The position numbers were made by a program, and so were the translations under genes. From the NCBI GenBank assembly GCA_934717675.1, contig CAKUYZ010000105.1:1-5721 (forward strand): DNA of 5,721 bases, given 5' to 3'. Of this stretch, positions 1 through 5,691 are shown in pieces (the stretch's first letter is position 1; every line of letters starts with the position of its first letter). The notes beneath the pieces are model-generated. The model made no database searches and was not told the origin of the DNA. It worked only from the letters and a program-made list of their open reading frames with translations. Source of the stretch: an uncultured Bacteroidales bacterium (lineage in GTDB: Bacteria; Bacteroidota; Bacteroidia; Bacteroidales; Marinilabiliaceae).

Positions 1-878
1 GGGTGGGCCTGTTTGTAGATTTTGTTTAACTGTTCGAAGTCGCTGTGCGCATATATCTGCGTAGCCGCGAGACTAGAGTGGCCGAGCAGCTCCTTGATGG
101 CCAACAAGTCGGCGCCGTTGTTGAGCAGGACGGTGGCGAACGTGTGTCGCAAGACGTGCGGACTCATCTTTGTGGCCGAGGCTACCATCGCCATATGTCT
201 ATGCACGATGCTGTATACAAGCCTGGCGTAGACCGGCGCGCCGCCAGAGGTGACGAAGAGCCTGTCGGCCGGCAGTGGAGCCCCGAACTCGGTTTCTCTG
301 AGTTGAAGATACGAAAATAAAATGGATTTGAGGGCTGGCGTGACGGGAATTATTCGCTGCTTGTTCCTTTTGCCATTGACCACAATTTGACCCAGCGACA
401 AATCTACCTGACTAACAGTCATATTGACCAACTCGGAGATACGGACCCCCGTGAGGTAGAAAAATTGCAGAATGACCCTGTCTCGTTGGCCTTCGAAACT
501 GTCGGGGAAAAGCGAGGGGGCGAGCATACGGCTCATATCCTCCTCGTGGAAGAAAACCGGCAGTTTTTTCGGCACTCTTATGCTCTCCACGGCGCGGCAC
601 GGGTTGACGCTGAGCTTGCCGATGGAGCAGAAATAGCGGAAGAAGCTGCGGAGGGAGGCCACCTTGCGGTTTACGGAGCGCGGCGACAGCCCGTCGGCCA
701 GGAGGCGCATCATCCAACGGCGGACAAGTCGGGTGGTGGCGGACAGAGGCGAGGTAACCTCATCGGCACAGAGGAAATCGGCGAAGCCTCGCAAATCGAC
801 ACGATAGGCGGCCACCGTGAGCGGCGAGCATCGCCGCTGATAGAGCATATATGAAAGGAACTCTTCAACCTCCTGCAT
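1..878 (-). CDS. xerC: Xer-family tyrosine site-specific recombinase, 3' end cut by the window edge
   Basis: My translation from the ATG at 878 gives 292 residues running off the left edge. It ends in IYKQAH, close to the usual Xer C-terminus, so only a few residues are missing (Xer proteins are about 300 aa). Residues 1-100 match the SAM-like core-binding domain in arrangement. The catalytic domain carries the full tyrosine-recombinase set: R146 (TGVRISEL), K170 (NGKRNKQR), H241 and R244 (PHVLRHTFA), H267 (LLGHSS) and the nucleophile Y276 (TQIYAH). Xer recombinases resolve chromosome dimers at dif, usually as a XerC/XerD pair. The choice of XerC over XerD rests on position behind rpsU and is an inference. 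The start follows a T-rich stretch without a ribosome-binding site, as is normal in Bacteroidota. An intrinsic terminator lies between rpsU and this gene, so expression needs readthrough or an unidentified promoter. All catalytic residues are present and nothing suggests a mobile-element integrase. Confidence 0.93.
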   Translation of the reverse strand, partial: MQEVEEFLSYMLYQRRCSPLTVAAYRVDLRGFADFLCADEVTSPLSATTRLVRRWMMRLLADGLSPRSVNRKVASLRSFFRYFCSIGKLSVNPCRAVESIRVPKKLPVFFHEEDMSRMLAPSLFPDSFEGQRDRVILQFFYLTGVRISELVNMTVSQVDLSLGQIVVNGKRNKQRIIPVTPALKSILFSYLQLRETEFGAPLPADRLFVTSGGAPVYARLVYSIVHRHMAMVASATKMSPHVLRHTFATVLLNNGADLLAIKELLGHSSLAATQIYAHSDFEQLNKIYKQAH

Positions 879-889
879 GGCAACAACGG

Positions 890-927
890 AAAAAAGAAAG
901 TGCCGAGAGCAGATTACGCTCCCGGCA
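890..927 (-). terminator. Intrinsic terminator after rpsU
   Basis: Read on the minus strand, TGCCGGGAG (927-919) pairs with CTCTCGGCA (909-901) over 9 bp with one G-U pair and a 9-base loop. It is followed by a T-rich tract (899-890) broken by one C. On the plus strand the same G-U position would be an A-C mismatch and no T tract follows, so it serves minus-strand transcription. It should end most rpsU transcripts about 12 bases before the xerC start codon. Confidence 0.8.
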
Positions 928-948
928 CCCCTATAATATTGGTAGACC

Positions 949-957
949 CACCTCCTT
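949..957 (-). promoter_or_regulatory. Perfect anti-Shine-Dalgarno complement in the rpsU 3' region
   Basis: The minus strand reads AAGGAGGTG, an exact 9-base complement of the conserved CACCUCCUU at the 3' end of 16S rRNA. No usable start codon follows at normal spacing. The nearest GTG is about 22 bases downstream and opens a four-codon frame inside the terminator. None of the start codons in this window has such an element. It lies 62 bases after the rpsU stop and upstream of the rpsU terminator, so it should be in the rpsU mRNA. A regulatory role is inference; it may be chance. Confidence 0.4.
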
Positions 958-978
958 CAGTTAGTCGTTTTGAGTTGA

Positions 979-1010
979 CGCCAACGCGCCCGAGGGCGGA
1001 TGGCTTGGCG
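979..1010 (-). promoter_or_regulatory. Two-tier stem-loop just after the rpsU stop codon
   Basis: CGCCAA (979-984) pairs with TTGGCG (1005-1010). Inside it, CGCCC (987-991) pairs with GGGCG (994-998) around a 2-base loop, or a 4-base loop if the closing pair opens. The tiers are joined by an asymmetric internal loop of 2 and 6 bases. It starts 9 bases after the rpsU stop and has no T tract, so it is not an intrinsic terminator. It may protect or regulate the rpsU mRNA 3' end. Confidence 0.45.
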
Positions 1011-1019
1011 AGTTGGGGA

Positions 1020-1214
1020 CTAGATCTCCTCCTCGCGACGCAGCTTCTGCACGTAGATGGCCTTGGTCATCTTCTCGCGACGGATGACAGACTGCTTGGT
1101 GTAGGCCTGACGAGAGCGGAGCTCTCGCATGATGCCGGTCTTCTCAAACTTCCTCTTGAACTTCTTGAGGGCCCTCTCGATGTTCTCGCCCTCTTTGATA
1201 GGAACTACGATCAT
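1020..1214 (-). CDS. rpsU: 30S ribosomal protein bS21
   Basis: The 64-residue product starts MIVVPIKEGENIERALKKFK and is rich in lysine and arginine, with the helical RELRSRQAY segment typical of bS21. Length and sequence fit Bacteroidota bS21 closely. The protein sits on the 30S platform near the 3' end of 16S rRNA. In Bacteroidota it has been reported to help occlude the anti-Shine-Dalgarno sequence, which fits the lack of ribosome-binding sites in this window. Some members of the phylum keep a Shine-Dalgarno before rpsU for autoregulation; here the bases before the ATG (ACCAAAGCAAAAGACA) contain none, but a perfect complement sits in the 3' region at 949-957. The gene has its own promoter about 50 bases upstream and its own terminator at 890-927, so it looks monocistronic, with xerC reached by readthrough. 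Confidence 0.97.
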   Translation of the reverse strand: MIVVPIKEGENIERALKKFKRKFEKTGIMRELRSRQAYTKQSVIRREKMTKAIYVQKLRREEEI

Positions 1215-1264
1215 TGTCTTTTGCTTTGGTAATTCAGGTTTGTTTCAAAAACGAGGCAAAGAAA

Positions 1265-1272
1265 CAAAATTA
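1265..1272 (-). promoter_or_regulatory. -7 promoter box for rpsU
   Basis: The minus strand reads TAATTTTG, an exact match to the Bacteroidota TAnnTTTG element, 50 bases before the rpsU ATG. The -33 partner is uncertain: a TTG at 1297-1295 leaves a 22-base spacer, longer than the usual 19-21, and a TTTG at 1288-1285 is too close. The predicted leader is about 45 nt and can form a weak GTTTC/GAAAC hairpin (1242-1246 with 1261-1265), part of which may fall at the transcription start. Confidence 0.6.
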
Positions 1273-1303
1273 TTGTGATATAAGCAAATAGGAGCAAGAG
1301 AAA

Positions 1304-2404
1304 TTATCTGTCCGAAGAATAGGAGACATAGGACCAGAAGAAAGGGCTCAGCTCCACGCCCTCGGCGCAACGCTTGACGTCATCGGAGGTGAGGGCACGC
1401 CCTCCGCTCTCAAACTTGAGCTGCCAGAGGCGCGAGATGAGCAACGGAGGGAAATAGGGGTGGCGGCGCATACGCGTGTCGTTGGAAGAGTTGACGTTGA
1501 CGCGAGGGACGCGAGTCGAATCGGCCTCCAAGTATGGGCTCATGGCCTGGAACGCCTCGTCTGTTATTGGCCACAAGCCCACGAGCTGACGCGGCGAGAC
1601 GAAACCGCCAAGCGAGCGGCGGAACTCAACAATGCGCTCCGCTGTGCGCTGCCCAATGCCAGGAAGCTCAACAAGCTGCTCCACTGTGGCCCCATTGAGC
1701 TCGACAACGGGGAAGCTCGGAGCCTCGGCCGCCTCGCGAGGCACTCGCCTCTCTCGCACAGAAACGACATGTCCCACGAGCATTGAAGAGAGTTCCGACG
1801 CGGGAACGGCCACTAATGAGTCAAAGGCCATGGAGCCACCCAGCACATATCGAGACCGGAAAGCAGAGAGCGTGTCCCACGCGGCGAGAGACATCCCCGC
1901 AGCGGTGAGCTCGGCCGAATCGGCAAGAAAGAGCGGGACCCTGCGCGCGCGGCGGCCCGGAACAAGCCCTTCGCACCTCCACGCCTCCGCACGAGTCCTG
2001 ATGGGCCGCATGACAGGGGGCAGACGGAAGACCATGCGCGGCTCAAGACGGCGCACAAGGTCAGAGTCGGCATACCAGATTTGAAGAAGATCTTCTGCCG
2101 AGAAGAAATATCGGCCTTGCTCGCGGCGATAAACAATCTGACTGGCAAAATAATACGAGAAACCGGAGCGACGCAGTTCGGCGGGAGACGCCGTGTTGAC
2201 AAACACACTGTCCGGCTCACGCCAAGCCTCAGTGGCGGAGAAGCCCACCGAATCTGGCGGAACGTCATCTTCCACAACGCACGCACCTTCGGGAGGCCAA
2301 AACCACGAGCGCAGCTCCGTGACGGCAAAGACGATGACGGCGATGAGGGCCAAAGTCGCGTAGCCGTCTGACAGTCGGCGACCTATCTTGGGGAAAAGAG
2401 ACAC
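1304..2404 (-). CDS. Membrane-anchored protein with four helix-hairpin-helix (ComEA-like) repeats
   Basis: The 366-residue protein has one N-terminal membrane segment (about 14-35, YATLALIAVIVFAV) and a long soluble part. I count four helix-hairpin-helix-like repeats: 69-115 (VNTASPAEL), a degenerate one at 155-210 (ADSAELTAAG), the clearest at 234-282 (VELNGATVEQL, then LPGIGQRTA) and 302-347 (VNVNSSNDTRM). This pattern occurs in Bacteroidota proteins annotated only as helix-hairpin-helix domain proteins. ComEA-like domains bind DNA without sequence preference, so DNA binding at the outer face of the inner membrane is plausible, but no function is shown. Only the third repeat keeps the hairpin LPGIG signature; the others may be structural. 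The start is GTG at 2404, 12 bases after the transporter stop; the next in-frame codon upstream of those 12 bases is that stop, so no earlier start exists. It is probably cotranscribed with the transporter. Confidence 0.85.
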   Translation of the reverse strand: MSLFPKIGRRLSDGYATLALIAVIVFAVTELRSWFWPPEGACVVEDDVPPDSVGFSATEAWREPDSVFVNTASPAELRRSGFSYYFASQIVYRREQGRYFFSAEDLLQIWYADSDLVRRLEPRMVFRLPPVMRPIRTRAEAWRCEGLVPGRRARRVPLFLADSAELTAAGMSLAAWDTLSAFRSRYVLGGSMAFDSLVAVPASELSSMLVGHVVSVRERRVPREAAEAPSFPVVELNGATVEQLVELPGIGQRTAERIVEFRRSLGGFVSPRQLVGLWPITDEAFQAMSPYLEADSTRVPRVNVNSSNDTRMRRHPYFPPLLISRLWQLKFESGGRALTSDDVKRCAEGVELSPFFWSYVSYSSDR

Positions 2405-2416
2405 GCCAAAGCCACT

Positions 2417-3727
2417 CTACGCCAGCCAACTGTATAGTCCGTTGGCAAAAATGAAGAGAATCACGAGCGGGATGACATATTTGATCAACGGATAGCAGAC
2501 AGAGAAAAGGCGGAAGCCGCCACCATGAGCCTCCAACTCACCACGCAACTTGTCCTTGGGCAACACCCATCCTGCAAAAATGATGATGAAGAACGCCCCA
2601 AGCGGCATCATAACATTGGCCGTCAATTTATCGAAAGCGTTGAAGATGGCGGGCGACAGCGAGCAGGCCACGCCAAAGACGAGCGTGAGGCATGAAGCCA
2701 CAGCGGCAGCCCGACGACGCCCCATTGAAAAAGTGGTCTTGAGATAGGCCACAACGACCTCAAGCAACGAGATGGACGAGGTGAGAGCGGCCACAACAAG
2801 CAAGACGAAGAACGCTATGGAAAAGAGACGGCCGAAGGCCATCTGGTTGAATATGTTTGGCAGAGTGACGAAAACGAGCCCAGGCCCCTCGCCAGGGTTT
2901 ATGCCAAAAGCGAAAACGCAAGGGAAGATGACCGCGCCAGCCAAGAAAGCCACGAAGAAATCGACCGACGCCACGCGCACGGCCAGCCCCGGCAGGCTCT
3001 GCCTTCGCTGGACGTAGGCTCCATAGGTGGTCATGGTGCCCATGCCAATGCTGAGGGAGAAGAACGACTGGCCAAGGGCGTCAAAAACAGCCCTCGGGGT
3101 GAGTTTGGAAAAGTCTGGGCTCAAATAGAACCGGAGGCCCTCCGCCGCGCCGCGGAGCGTGACAGCGCGGACGAGCATGACAATGATGAGCAAGAAAAGG
3201 AGCGGCATAAGAATCTTGCTGTAACGCTCAATGCCGCCTGCCACACCTTTGGCCACAATGAACGCGGTGGCGCCAATGACAACGGACATCCATGCGATGC
3301 AAGACACAGAATCGGAGGAAAGGGAAGAAAAGACGTGAGCAATGTCGGCCTCAGGCAGACCCTCTAGCCAACCGCCACAGGAAGCCACGGAGTAATAGAC
3401 AGTCCAGCCAGAGACAATATTATAATAGGACATGATGAGGAAAGCCGTGAGCATTCCCGCAAAACCTATAAGCTGCCACTTGCCGCCAGGGCGCAGAGCT
3501 TGGAAAGCCGACGTGACAGGCTTCCCCGTCATGCGGCCTATGGAGAACTCAGTCATAAGCACCGGGATGGATATGACGATGGTGAAAAAGACATAGAGCA
3601 GGAGGAAAGCCGCGCCGCCATCCTCGCCCACCACATAGGGGAAACGCCAAATGTTGCCCAACCCCACAGCCGAGCCGGCCGCAGCGGCCACGGCACCCGC
3701 CTTGGTGCTAAACTTCTCTTCCGACAT
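2417..3727 (-). CDS. Sodium-dependent transporter of the neurotransmitter:sodium symporter (NSS/SNF) family
   Basis: The 436-residue, strongly hydrophobic protein has the family signature in its first membrane helix, GLGNIWRFPY (22-31), which forms sodium and substrate contacts in LeuT. Other landmarks are SYYNIVSGW (100-108, helix 3, with the conserved tyrosine), the unwound helix 6 region SFFSLSIGMGTMTTYGAY (221-238), GEGPGLVFVTLP (279-290) and ALTSSISLLE (314-323, helix 8, where LeuT has its second sodium site). Length and the final hydrophobic helix fit an 11- or 12-helix bacterial member such as MhsT or TnaT. It should import an amino acid together with sodium; the substrate cannot be read from the sequence. 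The ATG at 3727 precedes the typical short cytoplasmic N-terminus (SEEKFSTKAGAVAA). It heads a likely two-gene transcript with the helix-hairpin-helix gene, driven from the divergent gap. Confidence 0.95.
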   Translation of the reverse strand: MSEEKFSTKAGAVAAAAGSAVGLGNIWRFPYVVGEDGGAAFLLLYVFFTIVISIPVLMTEFSIGRMTGKPVTSAFQALRPGGKWQLIGFAGMLTAFLIMSYYNIVSGWTVYYSVASCGGWLEGLPEADIAHVFSSLSSDSVSCIAWMSVVIGATAFIVAKGVAGGIERYSKILMPLLFLLIIVMLVRAVTLRGAAEGLRFYLSPDFSKLTPRAVFDALGQSFFSLSIGMGTMTTYGAYVQRRQSLPGLAVRVASVDFFVAFLAGAVIFPCVFAFGINPGEGPGLVFVTLPNIFNQMAFGRLFSIAFFVLLVVAALTSSISLLEVVVAYLKTTFSMGRRRAAAVASCLTLVFGVACSLSPAIFNAFDKLTANVMMPLGAFFIIIFAGWVLPKDKLRGELEAHGGGFRLFSVCYPLIKYVIPLVILFIFANGLYSWLA

Positions 3728-3886
3728 ATGACAGCTAGATTTTCATTGAGAAACGCCAAAGTAAGGAAAAACAGCAAGACCGCCAAAAAGACAACACAGA
3801 AAAGACGGCAAAATATTTCGATACGGCATAAAAGTGGCATCGCAAATAGCAAAGTGAAAGCGAGGCCGCACCTTCTGCCAAATTTT

Positions 3887-3908
3887 CTATCTTTGCACGC
3901 AAAGATAG
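3887..3908. promoter_or_regulatory. Palindromic promoter element with -7 boxes on both strands
   Basis: CTATCTTTG (3887-3895) and CAAAGATAG (3900-3908) form a perfect 9-bp inverted repeat around CACG. Each arm contains TATCTTTG, an exact TAnnTTTG -7 box: 3888-3895 on the plus strand for the START-like gene (leader about 14 nt) and 3907-3900 on the minus strand for the transporter (leader about 165 nt). The two predicted start sites overlap, so polymerases could not occupy both at once. For the minus box a CTG lies 19 bases upstream as a weak -33 element; none is clear for the plus box. The repeat could also be an operator or a leader hairpin. Confidence 0.65.
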
Positions 3909-3915
3909 ACAGACG

Positions 3916-4308
3916 ATGAAAGAGTACAGGAAGAACATAAAGGTGGGCGCAAGCGCGGAAGACGTATACGCGGCGCTGACCAAGCCCTTCGCCATTGAGC
4001 TATGGACAGGTTACCCTGCGCAAATGAGCACGGAGGCGGGTAGCGAATTTGAGATGTGGGACGGAGACATCTGCGGCCGCAACCTGGATTTTGAAGAGAA
4101 CAAGATGGTGAGGCAAGAGTGGTATCTGTCTGAAGACGCTGAGTCGGTATTGACAATCAAGCTCACCGCACGGAGCAATGTGCGGACAGAGATATACGCA
4201 GTGCTGACGAACATTCCCGATGACGCTTACGATGAAGTCTCCACTTGGATGAACGAGACGTATATGGCCTCGCTGCAGCAGTTTCTCGAAGAGGGTGATG
4301 AGGAGTGA
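3916..4308 (+). CDS. START-like (SRPBCC/AHSA1-type) domain protein
   Basis: The 130-residue acidic protein contains no signal peptide or membrane helix and should be cytoplasmic. It has the layout of a small SRPBCC fold: an opening strand (EYRKNIKVGASAEDVYAALT) leading into a helix, ELWTGYPAQM, a strand pair around GSEFEMWDGDICGRNL, the VRQEW strand, SVLTIKLTARSN, and a long C-terminal helix (WMNETYMASLQQFLEE) that would close the ligand cavity. Bacteroidota proteins of this type are annotated as START-like or Hsp90-activator (AHSA1) homologues. The family binds hydrophobic ligands or partner proteins, but the role of this member is unknown. The ATG at 3916 follows an A-rich leader. Transcription is likely from the -7 box at 3888-3895. 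Its stop lies 6 bases from the stop of the convergent gene. Confidence 0.85.
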   Translation: MKEYRKNIKVGASAEDVYAALTKPFAIELWTGYPAQMSTEAGSEFEMWDGDICGRNLDFEENKMVRQEWYLSEDAESVLTIKLTARSNVRTEIYAVLTNIPDDAYDEVSTWMNETYMASLQQFLEEGDEE

Positions 4309-4314
4309 CGCCCC

Positions 4315-4968
4315 TTAGAACTCCTCTTTGACCGGACGGATGGCAAAGCCGTAGAACCTCCGGTACTCCTTGAGCATATGCCCACCTCGATAGAAAAAGA
4401 GGGCGCAGGCATAGTCGGCGTCGGCCTCGCTCACCTCGCCAGACCAATAATAGCCCCTGGTCTTGGCATAGGCCACCTCGGAGCCAGAGCGTTGGCCCGT
4501 GGTGGGGAGGAATATGGAGCCCGTCCGCCCCTTGACCACATAGCCCTCAACGCCATTGCGGACAGTCCACCGCCATTCACACCGCTCAACAAGTTCATTG
4601 ACCTCGGAGGCCGTCGGCATCCTCCACCCTCCGCCCCAAAAGACATAGGCAGGATCTCTGTCAGTACCCACTATATCTTGAGACACATAGTCGGCATAGG
4701 AGCATGTGGTGACAGCCCCAGATATGTCTCCATAGCCAAAGAGACGGCCCACATCGTCAGGTCCCGTGGCCCCAATGTTCTGGTCACCCCAGAGGACCGA
4801 GAGCCCTAAATCCACAGCCCGCCCCGGCACGCCATATCCGGCAGTCTTGGACACCTGCGGCAGCGCCCCACCGCTTGTGAAAGAAGATGCCACAAGGCCT
4901 GCGGCCAAAATTACGGCGACCGCGGCTGCGCTAGCCATTCGTATTGATATTTTCGACTGATTAGTCAT
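4315..4968 (-). CDS. Exported FISUMP-like (DUF1566-type) domain protein
   Basis: The 217-residue product begins with a basic stretch and a hydrophobic core (about 11-30, MASAAAVAVILAAGLVASSF), which looks like a Sec signal peptide. No lipobox cysteine follows, so it is probably a soluble periplasmic or secreted protein. The mature part shows FISUMP-family landmarks in order: VDLGLSVLW (52-60), NIGA (64-67), the glycine-rich FGYGDISG, GWRMPTASEVNELV (114-127), a CEWRW strand (130-134), GSIFLPTTGQR (150-160), YYWSGE (173-178) and the closing GFAIRPV (207-213). The family is abundant in Fibrobacteres and Bacteroidota envelope proteins; its biochemical role is not established. Residues 30-50 are a short linker and no second domain is present, so this is a minimal single-domain version. 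The ATG at 4968 is preferred over M11 because it supplies the basic n-region. A promoter candidate and hairpin lie upstream. Confidence 0.82.
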   Translation of the reverse strand: MTNQSKISIRMASAAAVAVILAAGLVASSFTSGGALPQVSKTAGYGVPGRAVDLGLSVLWGDQNIGATGPDDVGRLFGYGDISGAVTTCSYADYVSQDIVGTDRDPAYVFWGGGWRMPTASEVNELVERCEWRWTVRNGVEGYVVKGRTGSIFLPTTGQRSGSEVAYAKTRGYYWSGEVSEADADYACALFFYRGGHMLKEYRRFYGFAIRPVKEEF

Positions 4969-4973
4969 ACTGA

Positions 4974-4994
4974 GGCAAGAGCAAAAAACTTGCC
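4974..4994 (-). promoter_or_regulatory. Hairpin next to the FISUMP-gene start codon
   Basis: GGCAAG (4974-4979) and CTTGCC (4989-4994) form a 6-bp stem with a 9-base loop, T-rich on the minus strand. It ends 5 bases before the ATG, inside the predicted leader. It could affect translation initiation or be an operator; it has no T tract after the stem, so it is not a terminator. Confidence 0.35.
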
Positions 4995-5032
4995 AAGTAA
5001 CATAAGTGTGCCCATTACATACAGGCGGCTTG

Positions 5033-5063
5033 TAAAGATAGCTCTTTTGAAATGGAAATACAA
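5033..5063 (-). promoter_or_regulatory. Promoter candidate for the FISUMP-like gene
   Basis: On the minus strand TTG (5063-5061) is followed after 20 bases by TATCTTTA (5040-5033), one base off the TAnnTTTG consensus. The spacing fits the phylum's -33/-7 promoters. The predicted leader is about 55-60 nt and contains the hairpin at 4974-4994. Confidence 0.5.
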
Positions 5064-5175
5064 GAAAGCGAGGAGAGCCGAGCTGGATTATAATCGGCGG
5101 AAGTAAAACGCCATGTGGCGCAACAAAGTTTATAAGTGTTTTTTTTTGTTAATATATCATTCAATATGTGAGAGA

Positions 5176-5183
5176 TAAATTTG
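5176..5183 (+). promoter_or_regulatory. -7 promoter box for the small zinc-ribbon gene
   Basis: TAAATTTG exactly matches TAnnTTTG, 55 bases before the ATG at 5239. The only upstream TTTG (5145-5148, at the end of a nine-T run) leaves a 27-base gap, too long for a standard -33 element, so the upstream half is weak or absent. The surroundings (5041-5238) are AT-rich and I see no gene in them. Confidence 0.5.
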
Positions 5184-5238
5184 CCAACGTGGTAGATGGG
5201 GAACATTTGCAGCCTACCTCGCCATTAAATTTATTGTC

Positions 5239-5394
5239 ATGGGATACATAACGTGTGAAAATTGCGGCGCGAAATTTTGGTTTTACGTTGAATGCGGGCA
5301 GATATGTCCTGAATGTGGGCAGCCAATAGACCCAACAACATCAAACAACATTCAAGTATCAAGAACTTGTACAACAAAACTCAAGGTACATTAG
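5239..5394 (+). CDS. Small zinc-ribbon protein, 51 residues
   Basis: This short frame opens with MGYITCENCGAKFWFY and ends at a TAG. It has two CxxC knuckles, C6-x2-C9 and C23-x2-C26, 13 residues apart, each in the zinc-ribbon context (CENCG, CPECG), plus an extra C19 and C44. The first 30 residues are the ribbon; the rest is polar, low in complexity (PTTSNN, RTCTTKLK) and probably disordered. A single zinc ion bound by four cysteines is the expected fold. Such mini-ribbons can bind nucleic acid or protein, and nothing here says which. I trust it as a gene because a consensus -7 box precedes it and an intrinsic terminator begins 31 bases after the stop. There is no ribosome-binding site, as elsewhere here. 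It stands alone between the FISUMP-like gene (divergent) and the rRNA operon end. Confidence 0.72.
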   Translation: MGYITCENCGAKFWFYVECGQICPECGQPIDPTTSNNIQVSRTCTTKLKVH

Positions 5395-5425
5395 CAAAAC
5401 GTAGCTGTCAATGGCCAAATGCGGA

Positions 5426-5464
5426 TGGATATGGGATGCGTAGAGCTTCCTATATCCATTTTTT
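5426..5464 (+). terminator. Intrinsic terminator after the zinc-ribbon gene
   Basis: TGGATATGGGA (5426-5436) pairs with TCCTATATCCA (5448-5458) over 11 bp with one G-U pair and an 11-base loop, followed at once by six T (5459-5464). The T tract is on the plus strand only, so it terminates the zinc-ribbon transcript. Confidence 0.85.
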
Positions 5465-5469
5465 GTGCA

Positions 5470-5513
5470 TACAGCAATTTGCAGCATAAGCAGATTGTGA
5501 TGCAATAGCTGTA
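5470..5513. other. Nested inverted repeat in the non-coding gap before the 5S end
   Basis: TACAGC (5470-5475) matches GCTGTA (5508-5513), and inside it TTGCA (5479-5483) matches TGCAA (5501-5505), so either strand could form a long bulged stem. It follows directly on the zinc-ribbon terminator. No promoter or T tract is attached, and the pairing is imperfect. The rest of 5395-5645 holds this element, the palindrome at 5570 and no gene that I can support. Confidence 0.3.
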
Positions 5514-5569
5514 GATAGGCCATATTTACCATTGCATTGCTTAGGATGGAGAGGTAGGTTTCCGTTACG

Positions 5570-5593
5570 GGAGACGGCACGCGTGCCGTCTCC
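5570..5593. repeat. Perfect 24-bp palindrome downstream of the 5S terminator
   Basis: GGAGACGGCACG is followed without a spacer by its exact reverse complement, 12 bp per arm; pairing stops abruptly on both sides. It lies about 50 bases past the T tract of the rRNA operon terminator in the direction of rRNA transcription. There is no T run on either side. A protein-binding site or a back-up RNA structure are both possible; neither is shown. Confidence 0.6.
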
Positions 5594-5645
5594 GCATGGT
5601 GGGTTCGGGACATGGCGGCTGGGGTCGCCGGTTCGCGCGGGGGTG

Positions 5646-5688
5646 AAAAAAAGAGGCCCCCCGGCGGATGTCTCCGTCGGGGGGCCTC
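5646..5688 (-). terminator. Strong intrinsic terminator of the rRNA operon
   Basis: On the minus strand GAGGCCCCCC (5688-5679) pairs with GGGGGGCCTC (5662-5653). The stem continues for 5 more positions with one A-C mismatch, closing on a 6-base loop, and is followed by seven T (5652-5646). It begins a few bases after the 5S end. A ten-pair, almost all-GC stem with an uninterrupted T tract is typical of rRNA operon ends. Confidence 0.93.
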
Positions 5689-5691
5689 GTC

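Noticed and set aside
387..854. Plus-strand frame of 155 codons opposite xerC
   Set aside because: It is antisense to a recombinase with every catalytic residue intact, and the product has the skewed composition of a shadow frame.
1632..2084. Plus-strand frame of 150 codons opposite the helix-hairpin-helix gene
   Set aside because: Rich in Ser, Arg and Thr with no domain; it is a shadow of the minus-strand gene in high-GC sequence.
5139..5147. Run of nine T as a terminator or slippage site
   Set aside because: No stem precedes it on the plus strand, and it lies outside any gene, so there is no frame for slippage to switch. It is probably just part of the AT-rich promoter gap.
5015..5206. 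Minus-strand open frame of 63 codons upstream of the FISUMP-like gene
   Set aside because: It covers the AT-rich gap with two promoter candidates, includes a poly-lysine stretch from the nine-T run, and resembles no family.
5590..5645. Possible tRNA suggested by two GGTTCG/GGGTTCG segments
   Set aside because: No acceptor stem, anticodon arm or correct spacing could be found on either strand.
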